A DNA stretch of 64,000 bases from Clostridia bacterium (GTDB taxonomy: Bacteria; Bacillota; Clostridia; Christensenellales; Aristaeellaceae): positions 1 to 64,000 of the forward strand of contig JAFWES010000051.1 in the NCBI GenBank assembly GCA_017512805.1, read 5' to 3'. Made by a program: the position numbers and the translations under genes. Each line of letters starts with the position of its first letter. Positions within the stretch are counted from its first letter, which is position 1. The notes beneath the pieces were generated by a model. The model worked only from the letters and a program-made list of their open reading frames with translations, ran no database searches and was not told the DNA's origin. Positions 51,993-60,533 of this stretch are shown piece after piece.

Positions 51993-54038
51993 TTACTGGG
52001 CCAGCTGACCATTCACGATGGTGTAGCTGATCTTGGTTTCGGGATCAATCCATTCTCCGTTGTAGTCCTCCAGCCAACGGCCAAGGGACAGCAGATAGGA
52101 CTGACCATCCTTCCACCAAATGCCGGACCAATCGTCCCACAGCATGCCTTCAGAAACCGCATACTTCGCACCCTTGAACTCAACCAGTCCGTCATCGGAA
52201 GCATCCAGCACGCCGTTGACGACCTTCCACAGGCGGGTGAATTCGGGCACCCATCCGGTGTAATCATCGGCCACATAGCCTCTGGTCAGATAGTACCAGT
52301 CGTCGCCTACCTTCACCAGACCGGTCTTCTTGCTGGCCACGCCATCTTCGTAATAGCGAGTGCCGTCTTCTTCCTCAACCAGGCCGTCCTTCACTTCGGG
52401 CTCCTCGGTGGGCTCTTCAGTGGGCTCTTCAGTGGGCTCTTCAGTCGGCTCCTCAGTGGGCTCTTCAGTCGGCTCCTCGGTGGGCTCTTCAGTGGGCTCC
52501 TCGGTGGGCTCTTCAGTGGGCTCTTCAGTGGGCTCTTCAGTGGGCTCCTCGGTGGGCTCTTCAGTCGGCTCCACAGTGGGATCCTCGTCGATGTCAGACT
52601 TCTTAATTACTTCGTTCTGAGTGCCGTGGCAAACAGAGCACTCCTTAATCCGAAGAACGTAAGTTTCCCCATTCTTGGTATATTCGTTAACGATTTCCCA
52701 TTCGCCCCACTTATGTCCGAGGGCAGCCTTCAGAACCTTCTTCACAGCAGGATCCAGAGGATCTTCCTGACCGGGATGGCCATGCTCATCGTCATGCTGG
52801 CAGAGATAGAGATCAAATCCAGGCAGTTCGCAGGTGGGCTTCAAAGACTTGTATCCATTGAAGAATCCTTCGTCCTTGATTCCTTCCGCTTTGGTCTCAT
52901 ACTCATTTTCTTCGATGATTTCAGCAAGCTCGTCCTCAGCAAGAGCCGCTGCATCTTCAGGCTTAACGTTCCATTCATGAGCCTTGGTCAGAGGATAAAC
53001 CTCAGTGTATGTGATGTCGTCATGAATCTTGCCTTCGCAATATTTGCAAGTCAGAACTACGGTTCTGGTGTAGCAATCATCCAGCCAGTTCTTCTTTACC
53101 TTGGACTGGAACTGAAGACCATCCATCGCGGCACTAAGGTCAACTTCGTTCTTGAACTCCTTGCCATCAAGCGCATCTACAGCCAACGCCCAATCGTCTA
53201 CGACCTTCTTTTCTTTGGCATCCCAATGTGTATTTCTCTTGATGATCGATTCAAGCTCATCAGCTGTGAACTTTTCACCATGATCCATTACAGACTGATT
53301 ATCGTTATTAAGAATCTGCAGAGCGCCGCAGGAGATGCAAGCACGCCGCGCTTCACCGTACTTATCGCAAGTAGGATCCTTGGCCTTTTTCCAATCAGTC
53401 CACTCGTGGTCTTTCATGGGAATAACAACTTCGGTTTCTTTTGTTTCTTCGAAGGCTGCACGATCATCTTCATTTTCGTGCCCGCAGTAGATGCAAATCC
53501 TCACTCCGTAGCCAGGAGCCACGCAGGACGCAGGCTGAGCAACCACATATGTGCCCTTTTCCACAGCAACATCAGGATCATGATACTGATGAGGAATAGG
53601 ATCGATATCGCGATACTTGTTTTCGCCTACGCCAGCTTCTTCGCGCGTCTTTTTGCAAATAACGCAAATATCAACAGCCTGGCCGGGAGTCGTGCAGGTG
53701 GGCTCAACAATTACCTTGCCCCAGTTCTCACCGTCAACTTCGCTGGACCACTTGTGCCCTTCAGCAGCGATGTACACATGATGATACGCGCTTGTATCAG
53801 CATGAACATCCGGATTCAGGCAGTCAAACTCAGCCTGTCCTTTTTCCGTATGGGTGGGCTCCTTAACAATCCTCTTTGTCGCCAGATCGATCGGATGACC
53901 GCCGATGCTGGTAATCTGATCCAGATCACCGTATGCTACAACGGCATTCTCGTCCACAGCGAGATCCGCGCTGGCCACGGCCACGCAGGCAACGACTGCG
54001 AGCATCAGAGCCAACAGTACCAACAGTTTCCTTTTCAT
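51993..54038 (-). CDS. Exported Cys-x-x-Cys-repeat protein with Thr-Glu-Glu-Pro linker and wall-binding-like repeats
   Basis: A 681-residue exported protein. The signal peptide is KLLVLLALMLAVVACVAVASA. Residues about 55-480 hold repeated modules with a GHKW-type motif, PTC, then CxxC (ICVICKK, ICIYCGHE, ACISCGA, CKYCEGK, CSVCHG), which could bind metal or form disulfides. A TEEP linker of about 14 units spans about 490-548. The end has Trp/Tyr/Gly units (DDWYYLTRGYVADDYTGW, DDWSGIWWKDGQSYLL) like choline- or wall-binding repeats. It is transcribed on its own, with a promoter at 54228-54256, a 180-base leader, an AGGAGGT site 5 bases before the ATG, and a strong terminator. Its codon use is less GC-biased than that of its neighbours. 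This fits a highly expressed or separately acquired surface protein. Confidence 0.9.
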   Translation of the reverse strand: MKRKLLVLLALMLAVVACVAVASADLAVDENAVVAYGDLDQITSIGGHPIDLATKRIVKEPTHTEKGQAEFDCLNPDVHADTSAYHHVYIAAEGHKWSSEVDGENWGKVIVEPTCTTPGQAVDICVICKKTREEAGVGENKYRDIDPIPHQYHDPDVAVEKGTYVVAQPASCVAPGYGVRICIYCGHENEDDRAAFEETKETEVVIPMKDHEWTDWKKAKDPTCDKYGEARRACISCGALQILNNDNQSVMDHGEKFTADELESIIKRNTHWDAKEKKVVDDWALAVDALDGKEFKNEVDLSAAMDGLQFQSKVKKNWLDDCYTRTVVLTCKYCEGKIHDDITYTEVYPLTKAHEWNVKPEDAAALAEDELAEIIEENEYETKAEGIKDEGFFNGYKSLKPTCELPGFDLYLCQHDDEHGHPGQEDPLDPAVKKVLKAALGHKWGEWEIVNEYTKNGETYVLRIKECSVCHGTQNEVIKKSDIDEDPTVEPTEEPTEEPTEEPTEEPTEEPTEEPTEEPTEEPTEEPTEEPTEEPTEEPTEEPTEEPEVKDGLVEEEDGTRYYEDGVASKKTGLVKVGDDWYYLTRGYVADDYTGWVPEFTRLWKVVNGVLDASDDGLVEFKGAKYAVSEGMLWDDWSGIWWKDGQSYLLSLGRWLEDYNGEWIDPETKISYTIVNGQLAQ
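52398..52575. repeat. Tandem 12-bp repeats encoding Thr-Glu-Glu-Pro
   Basis: About fourteen near-identical 12-bp units (sense TCAGTGGGCTCT on the plus strand) encode a TEEP linker between the Cys-repeat region and the C-terminal wall-binding-like repeats. Two codon variants (TCA/TCG, GTG/GTC) alternate irregularly. The number of units is likely variable between strains. Confidence 0.93.
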
Positions 54039-54222
54039 GGTTTACCTCCTAAAATAATAAAATAAATAGGATCCTAGAGCTTCAGTGACTGACGGTCGGA
54101 TCACGAGCTCTGACGAAAGGATTTCTCATCTCCGTTACCCTCCCTTCAGCCTGTCTAGTCCCCAATTCGTCACTTTAGCTCCGCTCGAAATGAGGGTACC
54201 ATTCGTATCCTCATGTCAAGCG
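54039..54222 (-). promoter_or_regulatory. Structured 5' leader of the Cys-rich surface-protein gene
   Basis: About 180 bases lie between the predicted transcription start and the ATG. On the minus strand, GAGCT plus TGACGAA (54181-54166) can pair with TTCGTCA plus AGCTC (54117-54105), a two-part stem of 12 bp around a 48-base loop. ACCCTC (near 54198) can instead pair with GAGGGT (near 54140), and AGTGAC with GTCACT. The pairings compete. I do not recognise a known riboswitch class. The leader ends in AT-rich sequence and an AGGAGGT binding site. Confidence 0.5.
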
Positions 54223-54227
54223 TTGAC

Positions 54228-54256
54228 ATTATATCCCTTTTTTTCTGGAATTGCAA
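54228..54256 (-). promoter_or_regulatory. Sigma-A-type promoter for the Cys-rich surface-protein gene
   Basis: On the minus strand TTGCAA (54256-54251) is followed after 17 bases by a perfect TATAAT (54233-54228). Long A tracts upstream could act as UP elements. The same -35 hexamer and spacer length are used by the promoter of the giant repeat protein at 2904-2932. A TTGACA at about 54220-54215 has no -10 partner. Confidence 0.8.
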
Positions 54257-54294
54257 GCCTTTTTCGTCTTTTTTTTCAGGTCTTTTTTGCCTCT

Positions 54295-54315
54295 TCAAAT
54301 TCACCTCAAATTCAC
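54295..54315 (-). promoter_or_regulatory. Direct repeat, candidate activator site
   Basis: The 10-mer GTGAATTTGA (minus strand) occurs twice with starts 11 bp apart (54304-54295 and 54315-54306), so both copies face the same side of the helix. They lie about 40-60 bp upstream of the -35 box, an activator-like distance. No matching regulator gene is in the window. Confidence 0.45.
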
Positions 54316-54365
54316 AATTTGTTGTTATATTCTTTGCTCATTACGTCATGATTTTGTGGTTTCCG

Positions 54366-54398
54366 TCTTTTTTCTTCCTTTTCTTTCTTTTCTTTTCT
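54366..54398. other. Polypyrimidine/polypurine tract in an AT-rich spacer
   Basis: A stretch of 33 bases contains only T and C on the plus strand. It lies within the 440-base spacer 54039-54482, which is strongly AT-rich against a GC-rich chromosome. No supported open frame exists in this spacer. On the minus strand the tract is an A/G run upstream of the surface-protein promoter and may bend DNA or act as an UP element. Confidence 0.5.
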
Positions 54399-54482
54399 GT
54401 TAAAAAATATTTAAAAATTATTAAGTTTTTTCTCTCCATCGTCCGCTTTTGTTTAGGGCAGGTATCGTTTTCCCCCTCCATT

Positions 54483-56399
54483 CTATTTGGTGGCCTTCCT
54501 CCGCTGGAAGGTGAGGCTCACCGCCATCAGCTCCAAAGGCCAGCATCCGATCACGGGCAGCGCATACCGAATTTCGGCCGAAGGAGAGAGAAGCGCAGAA
54601 ACGGTCATCGAAAGAACAATGGCCCCTACCGCCCAATGGGCCGCGCCGCACCGACGGATCGCGCGCAGCGTCAGATAGACGGCAAGCCACAGGTAGGGGG
54701 CCGCGTTGTTCAGCAGGCGGAGCGGAAACAGATAGACCCATTCCGTCATGAACCCGGAAAAAGCGCTTCGCCTTCTGTACTGCTCCGGAAGAATCACATT
54801 CATTCCCGCCAGCTTTCCCTCGGTGTGGTCGTCCATCGTATAGCCCGTAAACCGGTTGATAGGTTCAAACAGATACAGATACTTTCCGCTCATGCCCAGG
54901 GCGGCGTCCACGTACGCCTGGGGCACGCGGGCGCCCAGGGACCGCCACACCTTCATATAATCCTGGGACCAGCCAATCCGATTGTTCCGAACCGGGTCCA
55001 CCAGGTCGTATGACGCGTAGGTGGGGAGGTTCCCATAGTCCCAGATCTGGGACAGAACCTGCTGTTCCTCTCCCGTGACCGCTTCGGGATAATCGCGGAC
55101 GGCTCTGGCCGTCTGCAGAAAGAGGAGGCTGAGAATCGATTCCCTGGCGGAAGGCTTTCCCCCGAACGGAGAAAATTGCGGCGTCACCCATCCCGTAAAC
55201 ATCAGATAGACCACCAGGGGCAGCGCAAGGCAGCCCCCGGCCAGCCGAAGGATCCGCGTTCTGTTTTCCTTTTCACGCAGAAAGCGGATCAACAGAAGCG
55301 CGCTGACCGCGATCACCGCCGACCAGCCCGCCAGCGGTCCGTTCAGGCGCAGGGTCATGGTCAGAAACAGGGAGATGCCGAAGCCCAGTACATCCCGGAA
55401 ACGGGCGGCGTGGTTCTTTTTTTCTTCGTTCTCCGTGCCTTCCTGACCGCGCGGCCGCAGAAACAACCGGGCGGAGAAACACGCCAGCGCCATGATTGCC
55501 GCCAGGTAGGGGGTATCCTTATTGCAGAAGGCGACGAAGGAAGGAAAGACCGGCAGCAGCACCAGGAAGAGGAAAGCGAACCGCCGAAAGCGCGCGGACA
55601 TGCTACAAAGCCGGGCGGTGCTGTACACCAACCCGACCGCCGCGGCCATCGCGCAGGCCTGCCCCAGGAAAATCATAAACAGGCCCGCCTGATTGGTATA
55701 AAACAGGAATTCCCCCAGGTCATACAGAAGGCCGTACAGAATGGTGGTCAGGAGCGGGGTGGACGTATAATAGGGGATCATCCCCAGCCACTGCTGCAGC
55801 TGGAACAGGGTATCCCAGCCGTAGGACCCGGGATAGAGGAAATATAAAAAAGGAAGATAGGTCAAAAAAGCGCCCAGGAAGGCAAAAGCAAAGGGATGCT
55901 TTTCGATCCGGGCGGCAAGGGTTCTGGCGCCGGAGGCCCGATCCGACCGGGCGCCGCTCGCCGGCCTGGGGGACGCTTCTGCCTCCCGGTCGATCAGCCG
56001 GTTTACGGCGGCCAGCGGCAGGACGAGCAGGCAGGTGAGCCCGGCCCATGTCAGAAGGGAAGAAAGACCCCTGCGCCAGGACGCGGTGAGCAGGGTCAGA
56101 TGATGGGTGATCCGGAAGCTGTAAAAAACCAGCTGATACGCCGAAACCGCGCCGGCGAAGAGCAGCATGCCCAGGAGGGTCTTCCCGGAAAAATGCTTCC
56201 ATAGATGAAGGGCCAGCAGCGCCCCGTTCAGGAGCAGGAAAACAGCGATCCACAGCGGGAGGGAATGCAGCCAGGCGGGAAGACTCATTTGGGAGGCCAG
56301 TCCGACCTCCCTGGCGCAGATTGCGTAGGCTTCCAGCCCGCTGACGCAGATCAGCCCGATTCCCGCTGAAATGGTTCGAATGGATGGCCGCTCTTTCAT
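54483..56399 (-). CDS. Large polytopic membrane protein, DUF6020-like
   Basis: A 638-residue protein with about twelve membrane helices. It resembles the DUF6020 family of Clostridia, with a FLYPGSYGWDTLFQLQQW block after the fifth or sixth helix that places an Asp in the first large extracellular loop, as in GT-C glycosyltransferases. Further blocks are AFCNKDTPYLAAIMAL and TMTLRLNGPLAGW, and the C-terminal loop has DDHTEGKLAGMNVILPEQY. It may transfer a sugar from a lipid carrier outside the membrane; no member is characterised to my knowledge. The ATG at 56399 lies 22 bases after the previous gene. A TTG at 56435 would overlap it. Confidence 0.82.
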   Translation of the reverse strand: MKERPSIRTISAGIGLICVSGLEAYAICAREVGLASQMSLPAWLHSLPLWIAVFLLLNGALLALHLWKHFSGKTLLGMLLFAGAVSAYQLVFYSFRITHHLTLLTASWRRGLSSLLTWAGLTCLLVLPLAAVNRLIDREAEASPRPASGARSDRASGARTLAARIEKHPFAFAFLGAFLTYLPFLYFLYPGSYGWDTLFQLQQWLGMIPYYTSTPLLTTILYGLLYDLGEFLFYTNQAGLFMIFLGQACAMAAAVGLVYSTARLCSMSARFRRFAFLFLVLLPVFPSFVAFCNKDTPYLAAIMALACFSARLFLRPRGQEGTENEEKKNHAARFRDVLGFGISLFLTMTLRLNGPLAGWSAVIAVSALLLIRFLREKENRTRILRLAGGCLALPLVVYLMFTGWVTPQFSPFGGKPSARESILSLLFLQTARAVRDYPEAVTGEEQQVLSQIWDYGNLPTYASYDLVDPVRNNRIGWSQDYMKVWRSLGARVPQAYVDAALGMSGKYLYLFEPINRFTGYTMDDHTEGKLAGMNVILPEQYRRRSAFSGFMTEWVYLFPLRLLNNAAPYLWLAVYLTLRAIRRCGAAHWAVGAIVLSMTVSALLSPSAEIRYALPVIGCWPLELMAVSLTFQRRKATK

Positions 56400-56421
56400 C
56401 TGTTTCCGAATCCTTTCCCCG

Positions 56422-59400
56422 TCAGTCCCGGGCAATCCCGTACGCCGCGCAGATCATGCCGAATTCAACGCTCCCCGCGAATCCCTGAAAAACCTTTTCC
56501 CTTGACCAGCCGCTCTGCATCTGCGCAAGCCAGTTCTGCTTTCCGACAGGATCGGACGCCCGGCCCATAAAGGCCTGATACAGATATTCGATAAAGGTAT
56601 CGTTATTATAGTTTTTATTGGTAAACTCGGCGCTGAACACAAAACCGTAGGCCGCCGCCGTTCCGGAAACCGCGTGATCCCGCAGCCTCACGGACCAGTC
56701 GAGCAGGCCGGCCTCGTCCGGCAGGCGGTTGAGGCACACATCGTAGAGCCTGGTCACAAACTTGTGGATCCCCGATTCCGCGTGGCATTCGCTGCAGAAC
56801 CCGATGGGCGCCGTTCCGTATCCTGGCGCCGGAACCTCGATCCCGTCCCCCCGGGTAATATGGTATTCCTCGCACAGATTGGTGAACTCGATGCTGCCGA
56901 TAAATCCGTTGAAGATCTCCTCCCGGGTCGTTCCCTGATCCAGCAGGCCCTCCCAGTACCGCAGGCCGGGCTGGTCCGGCTCCCGGCCGAGGAACGCCCG
57001 ATACAGATAGGTCGCATAATGCTCGTTGCAGTAATTTTTGTCCTTGAATTCCTGGCTGAAGATAAACCCGTAGGCGACGCGGGATCCGTTATTCCGGCCG
57101 CTGGTGAGCTGGCTGACCCAGTCCGCCAGGCCGGCAGCATCGGGCTCCCGGTCGAGGCAGACATTATACAGCCGTCTGACAAAGCTCTCGGCGCCGGCCG
57201 GATCCGGCGGCGTGGGCGTATCCGGCAGACTCACGGCCGTGTTGGCGACCCATATGGCGGGCCGGACGCCGCAAATGGCGGGCTGCGTCGCTTCGATTCC
57301 GTCATACCGGACGGTGCCGGTATAATTGACATACGCCGCGTCATACTTAAACATGCCGGGGGTGCGGAGCCACCAATAGGTATTGCCGGTGGTCGGATCC
57401 CTTCGGCCCTCTCCGTCGCCATATTCATTGAGCGCCGCCGCGCTTCCTTTCGCCGCCCGAAGCTCATCCGTCCGGAAATAGGCGTTTGCCTCCTCCGCGC
57501 TGAGCAAAAACACCTTGTCCGTGGTGCTGCTGCCATCCGCCGTGCCGAATCGGGCATTGGAAGGCGTCGAGACCGAGGTGGCCCGGATGGCCGCCCGGTC
57601 GGATTCGCTGAAGGAAGACAGGAAGGAGCCGTTGAGCCATTCGCGAATGGGGCTGGACGCCCAGGTCACCTTCAGCCCGGCGTCGTTAAAGGTGCGGAGC
57701 TTCCAGTAGTTCATGAACCGGATCACATCCCTGGTGATCAGCAGGGACTGATCTCCGCTGGTCGTCAGCACAATCCAGGGATAGCCGCCAAAGGTCACCT
57801 CCGCCGGCTCCGCTTCGATGGCCGCTTGAGCCGATCCGTAGGTATTTCCTTCCCAGTACGGGTTGGTCCGGTGAGATGTCAGGTTGGCCTTCGCGGAAAG
57901 CCGGTTCCAGTCTGCTTCCGTGCCGCCATAATGAACGCCCCGCAGGGCGCCCATATCCGCGAAGGCGTTTTCACCGATCCAGGTCACATTGGCCCCGATT
58001 TCCAGATAAACGATGTTGCCGCAGGCCCGAAACGCGCATTCTCCGATCCGGCCCTGATGAACCGCCACCGTTCCCTCCAGCCGGCAGCCGTCAAAGGCCC
58101 TCTCCCCGATGGAGGAAATGCCGGCGGGGAGCGAGATGCGCGCCTGCGCGCAGGAGGCGAAGGCGAACGCGTCGACGGAGGTCAGGGAATTCGGCAGATA
58201 GACGCTGCTGAGCGCGGAGCATCCGTTAAACGCGTATTCCCCGATCGCGGTGACGCCCTCCTGAACGGTGAGGGAGGTGATCGCCTTGCAGTGTTCAAAG
58301 GCATAATCGCTGATCCGGCCCACTGATCCCGGAATCGTCAGATTCCGGACCAGGGATCCGTTCAGATACAGGTTGCCCGCGTACTCCATCGGGCTGGCCT
58401 TGTTGCCGCCGAAATAGATCCTGCACCAGGCCGCCACGTCGCTGATAAAAACGGCGTCCAGCGCGCTGCAGCTCTCAAAGGCGCTGATGCCCATGGCGGA
58501 AACGCCGGAGCCGATCGTGACCTCTTTCAGCCCGGTGCATCGGATAAAGGCGGATTCCCCGATCATGCCCGAGGGAATGACCGCCTTTCTCAGGGCGTAA
58601 CATTCGGCGAAGGCCGCGAAGCCGATGGACCGGATGGAGGAGGGAAGGGTGATCTCCCTCAGCGCCTCGCAGCCCCAGAACGCGCCGGAGCCGACGGAGG
58701 TGACGCCCTCCGCGATCCGGATATCGGTAATCGTGTTTTTGTAAATCATCCAAGGCTGGGACAGCGCGCCGCCCGGCGTCAGGTGCTCGGGATACTCATA
58801 CATGTTTCCCGTGCCGGAAATGGTCAGCGTTTTTTTATCGGCGCTGATGGACCAGGTCAGACTATTGCCGCAGGCGTTCGCCCCGGCGGTGAGGAACACG
58901 GAGGTCTCCTCCGCCTCCGCGACGGAAGGGGAAGCCGCCGGAGCGGCCCGGCTGAACAGCATTTTGATGGTGTTCTCGCCGCCGACTCCGTCCGCCTGAA
59001 TCCCCGCGGCGGCCTGAAACGCCCTCAGGGCGGCGGCGGTTTGCTCTCCGAAGGTTCCGTCCGCGGCCCCCTGATAATATCCCAGATCCTTCAGACGCTG
59101 CTGAACCAGCTTCGTGTCCGTTTCGCCGGCGCCCCACCAGACCGTGCCGCCGGGGATCCGGAGCGCGATATATTCGTTTTTGACATACCCCACGGCGCCG
59201 CCGTATTCCACGACCGCCCAGCCGTCGACGGTCTTAAGCACCGTCACCGTGGCCCCGGCCGGGATGACGAGTAATATATTCCCGTGGGCGGATGCGCTCC
59301 CCCGCAGATTGACCGCCTCAAAGGTGGTTGTGGTATACGGATACCCCTCCGCGGTTTCCACCGCCGCGGTCTCCGCCGCCCGGGCCGGATCGGCGGGCGC

Positions 59401-59490
59401 CGCACAACCGGCCCACGCGAAAACAAGCGCCAGCAGCACGGACAGCAGCCTGATTCCCCCGGCCTTTCGGCCCCTCGTTCCAGCGGACAT
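56422..59490 (-). CDS. Surface protein: SH3, peptidoglycan-binding, LRR_5, DUF6273 and DUF4214 domains
   Basis: A 1,022-residue exported protein. The signal peptide ends at or near a Cys (VFAWAGCAAP), so a lipoprotein is possible although the -3 residue is Trp. Then come an SH3_3 domain (about 55-105, NLRGSASAHGN), a peptidoglycan-binding domain (about 115-175, LGYYQGAADGTFGEQTAAAL), a BspA-type LRR_5 region (about 195-515), a DUF6273 domain (about 540-745, REWLNGSFLSSF, DKVFLLSAEEA, YWWLRTPG) and two double DUF4214 regions (about 755-1,022, CLDREPDAAGL, CLNRLPDEAGL). It unites all domain types of the other surface proteins here. Start 59490 has GGAGGAG 7 bases upstream. A TATAAT at 59570-59565 lacks a good -35. 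Confidence 0.9.
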   Translation of the reverse strand: MSAGTRGRKAGGIRLLSVLLALVFAWAGCAAPADPARAAETAAVETAEGYPYTTTTFEAVNLRGSASAHGNILLVIPAGATVTVLKTVDGWAVVEYGGAVGYVKNEYIALRIPGGTVWWGAGETDTKLVQQRLKDLGYYQGAADGTFGEQTAAALRAFQAAAGIQADGVGGENTIKMLFSRAAPAASPSVAEAEETSVFLTAGANACGNSLTWSISADKKTLTISGTGNMYEYPEHLTPGGALSQPWMIYKNTITDIRIAEGVTSVGSGAFWGCEALREITLPSSIRSIGFAAFAECYALRKAVIPSGMIGESAFIRCTGLKEVTIGSGVSAMGISAFESCSALDAVFISDVAAWCRIYFGGNKASPMEYAGNLYLNGSLVRNLTIPGSVGRISDYAFEHCKAITSLTVQEGVTAIGEYAFNGCSALSSVYLPNSLTSVDAFAFASCAQARISLPAGISSIGERAFDGCRLEGTVAVHQGRIGECAFRACGNIVYLEIGANVTWIGENAFADMGALRGVHYGGTEADWNRLSAKANLTSHRTNPYWEGNTYGSAQAAIEAEPAEVTFGGYPWIVLTTSGDQSLLITRDVIRFMNYWKLRTFNDAGLKVTWASSPIREWLNGSFLSSFSESDRAAIRATSVSTPSNARFGTADGSSTTDKVFLLSAEEANAYFRTDELRAAKGSAAALNEYGDGEGRRDPTTGNTYWWLRTPGMFKYDAAYVNYTGTVRYDGIEATQPAICGVRPAIWVANTAVSLPDTPTPPDPAGAESFVRRLYNVCLDREPDAAGLADWVSQLTSGRNNGSRVAYGFIFSQEFKDKNYCNEHYATYLYRAFLGREPDQPGLRYWEGLLDQGTTREEIFNGFIGSIEFTNLCEEYHITRGDGIEVPAPGYGTAPIGFCSECHAESGIHKFVTRLYDVCLNRLPDEAGLLDWSVRLRDHAVSGTAAAYGFVFSAEFTNKNYNNDTFIEYLYQAFMGRASDPVGKQNWLAQMQSGWSREKVFQGFAGSVEFGMICAAYGIARD

Positions 59491-59527
59491 GGTAATCTCC
59501 TCCATTGATCATAAATCGTTTATCTAT

Positions 59528-59560
59528 TCAGCGCTGCGCTTGCTGGACTGAACAGTTACA
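59528..59560 (-). repeat. Partial copy of the 33.4-kb palindromic element
   Basis: These 33 bases match 33395-33427 in reverse orientation with one mismatch (C to A). After the match this copy goes straight into GCTGAATAG, as if the inner part of the element had been lost. It lies in the leader of the surface-protein gene, 38-70 bases before its start. Confidence 0.8.
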
Positions 59561-59573
59561 AATCATTATAAAA

Positions 59574-60533
59574 TCAACGCCGGGCCTTTCTGCGAAAGCT
59601 GCCGAAAAGCACCAGCACCAGATCGCTCAGGGCGTTCTTCGGGGAATTATAGTATCCCCACCAGGGCATCAGGGCCAGCCAGCGCAGCGGATTTCGGGTT
59701 TTCATCAGTTTTTTCCGCTTCTCGCACCAGACCTGGGCCTGGGCCAGATACCGTTTCTTCCGCTCCGTCACCCGGGCGGGATGTTCCCCCGCAAAACGGA
59801 CCAGGCGGCGGAGCATTTCCGAAATATAGTCCAGATTTTTTAGCTGCGCCTGAATATCCTTGTACCGGATGTCGGAGGCATTGCCCGCGTACCGGACGTA
59901 GGTCATCAGCTCCCGATTGTAAAAGTACGCGCCGCCCTGCAGGGCGGCCATCAGCCAGAGGAACTCATCGTGGGGCGCCGCCGGAAACCAGTACGGCGCC
60001 GCCTCCCGGAAAAAGGACCGCCGCAGCGCGTAGGAACAGCCCGGCCTGGGATTCTGAAAAAAGTTCCGGCGAAATGGATAGGGGCTCACCGGGTTTCGTT
60101 TCTCCCCAGGCCGCTTCCGGTACACCTTCGATCGGACCGCCCCTTCCTCATACACCAGCCGATAATCACAGGCCAGCAGCAGCGCCTCCGGATGCCGCCC
60201 CATCTCCTCCGCCATCCGCTGAATCTTGTCCGGATCCCAAATATCGTCCTGGTCGCAAAGGAAAATCAGCTCCCCCTCCGCCCGGGCCGCCCCGTCCATG
60301 AAGTTTCGCTTCCATCCCTTGCGGGAGGGGCGCCGGATCACCCGCCAGCCGGGCAGGTCATTGTCCCGCAGGAAGGCCTCCAGCAACGCGGGGGTTTCAT
60401 CCTCGGACTGGTCGTCAAAAATCAGCACCTCGTCCGGCCGCAGGGACTGATCCCGCAGGGACGTCAGCTGGCCGCGCAGATGGGCCGCGCCGTTGAAGGT
60501 GGTCATCACCACGGAAATGGAAGGGTTATTCAT
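59574..60533 (-). CDS. Family 2 glycosyltransferase (rhamnosyl/O-antigen type)
   Basis: A 319-residue GT2 enzyme with SVVMTTFNGAAHLRGQL, LIFDDQSEDETP, FLCDQDDIWDPDKI (metal site) and the NPRPGCSYALRR and HDEFLWLMAALQGG acceptor blocks. This is the RfaB/WbbL-like group that includes many rhamnosyltransferases. A C-terminal basic tail follows. Its start overlaps the upstream gene's end by 8 bases (ATGAATAA), the same arrangement as at 44.7 kb. Its stop lies shortly before the leader of the surface-protein gene. Confidence 0.92.
   Translation of the reverse strand: MNNPSISVVMTTFNGAAHLRGQLTSLRDQSLRPDEVLIFDDQSEDETPALLEAFLRDNDLPGWRVIRRPSRKGWKRNFMDGAARAEGELIFLCDQDDIWDPDKIQRMAEEMGRHPEALLLACDYRLVYEEGAVRSKVYRKRPGEKRNPVSPYPFRRNFFQNPRPGCSYALRRSFFREAAPYWFPAAPHDEFLWLMAALQGGAYFYNRELMTYVRYAGNASDIRYKDIQAQLKNLDYISEMLRRLVRFAGEHPARVTERKKRYLAQAQVWCEKRKKLMKTRNPLRWLALMPWWGYYNSPKNALSDLVLVLFGSFRRKARR

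Noticed and set aside
52398..52575. CRISPR-like short repeat array
   Set aside because: The 12-bp units have no spacers and are in-frame codons for a Thr-Glu-Glu-Pro linker.
54215..54220. TTGACA on the minus strand as -35 box of the Cys-rich protein
   Set aside because: The sequence 17 bases downstream (CCCTCA) is no -10 box. The TTGCAA/TATAAT pair just upstream is far better.
59565..59570. TATAAT before the surface-protein gene at 56422-59490
   Set aside because: The -35 position reads GCAGAA, and the box lies just beyond the upstream stop codon. Not strong enough to list as a promoter.
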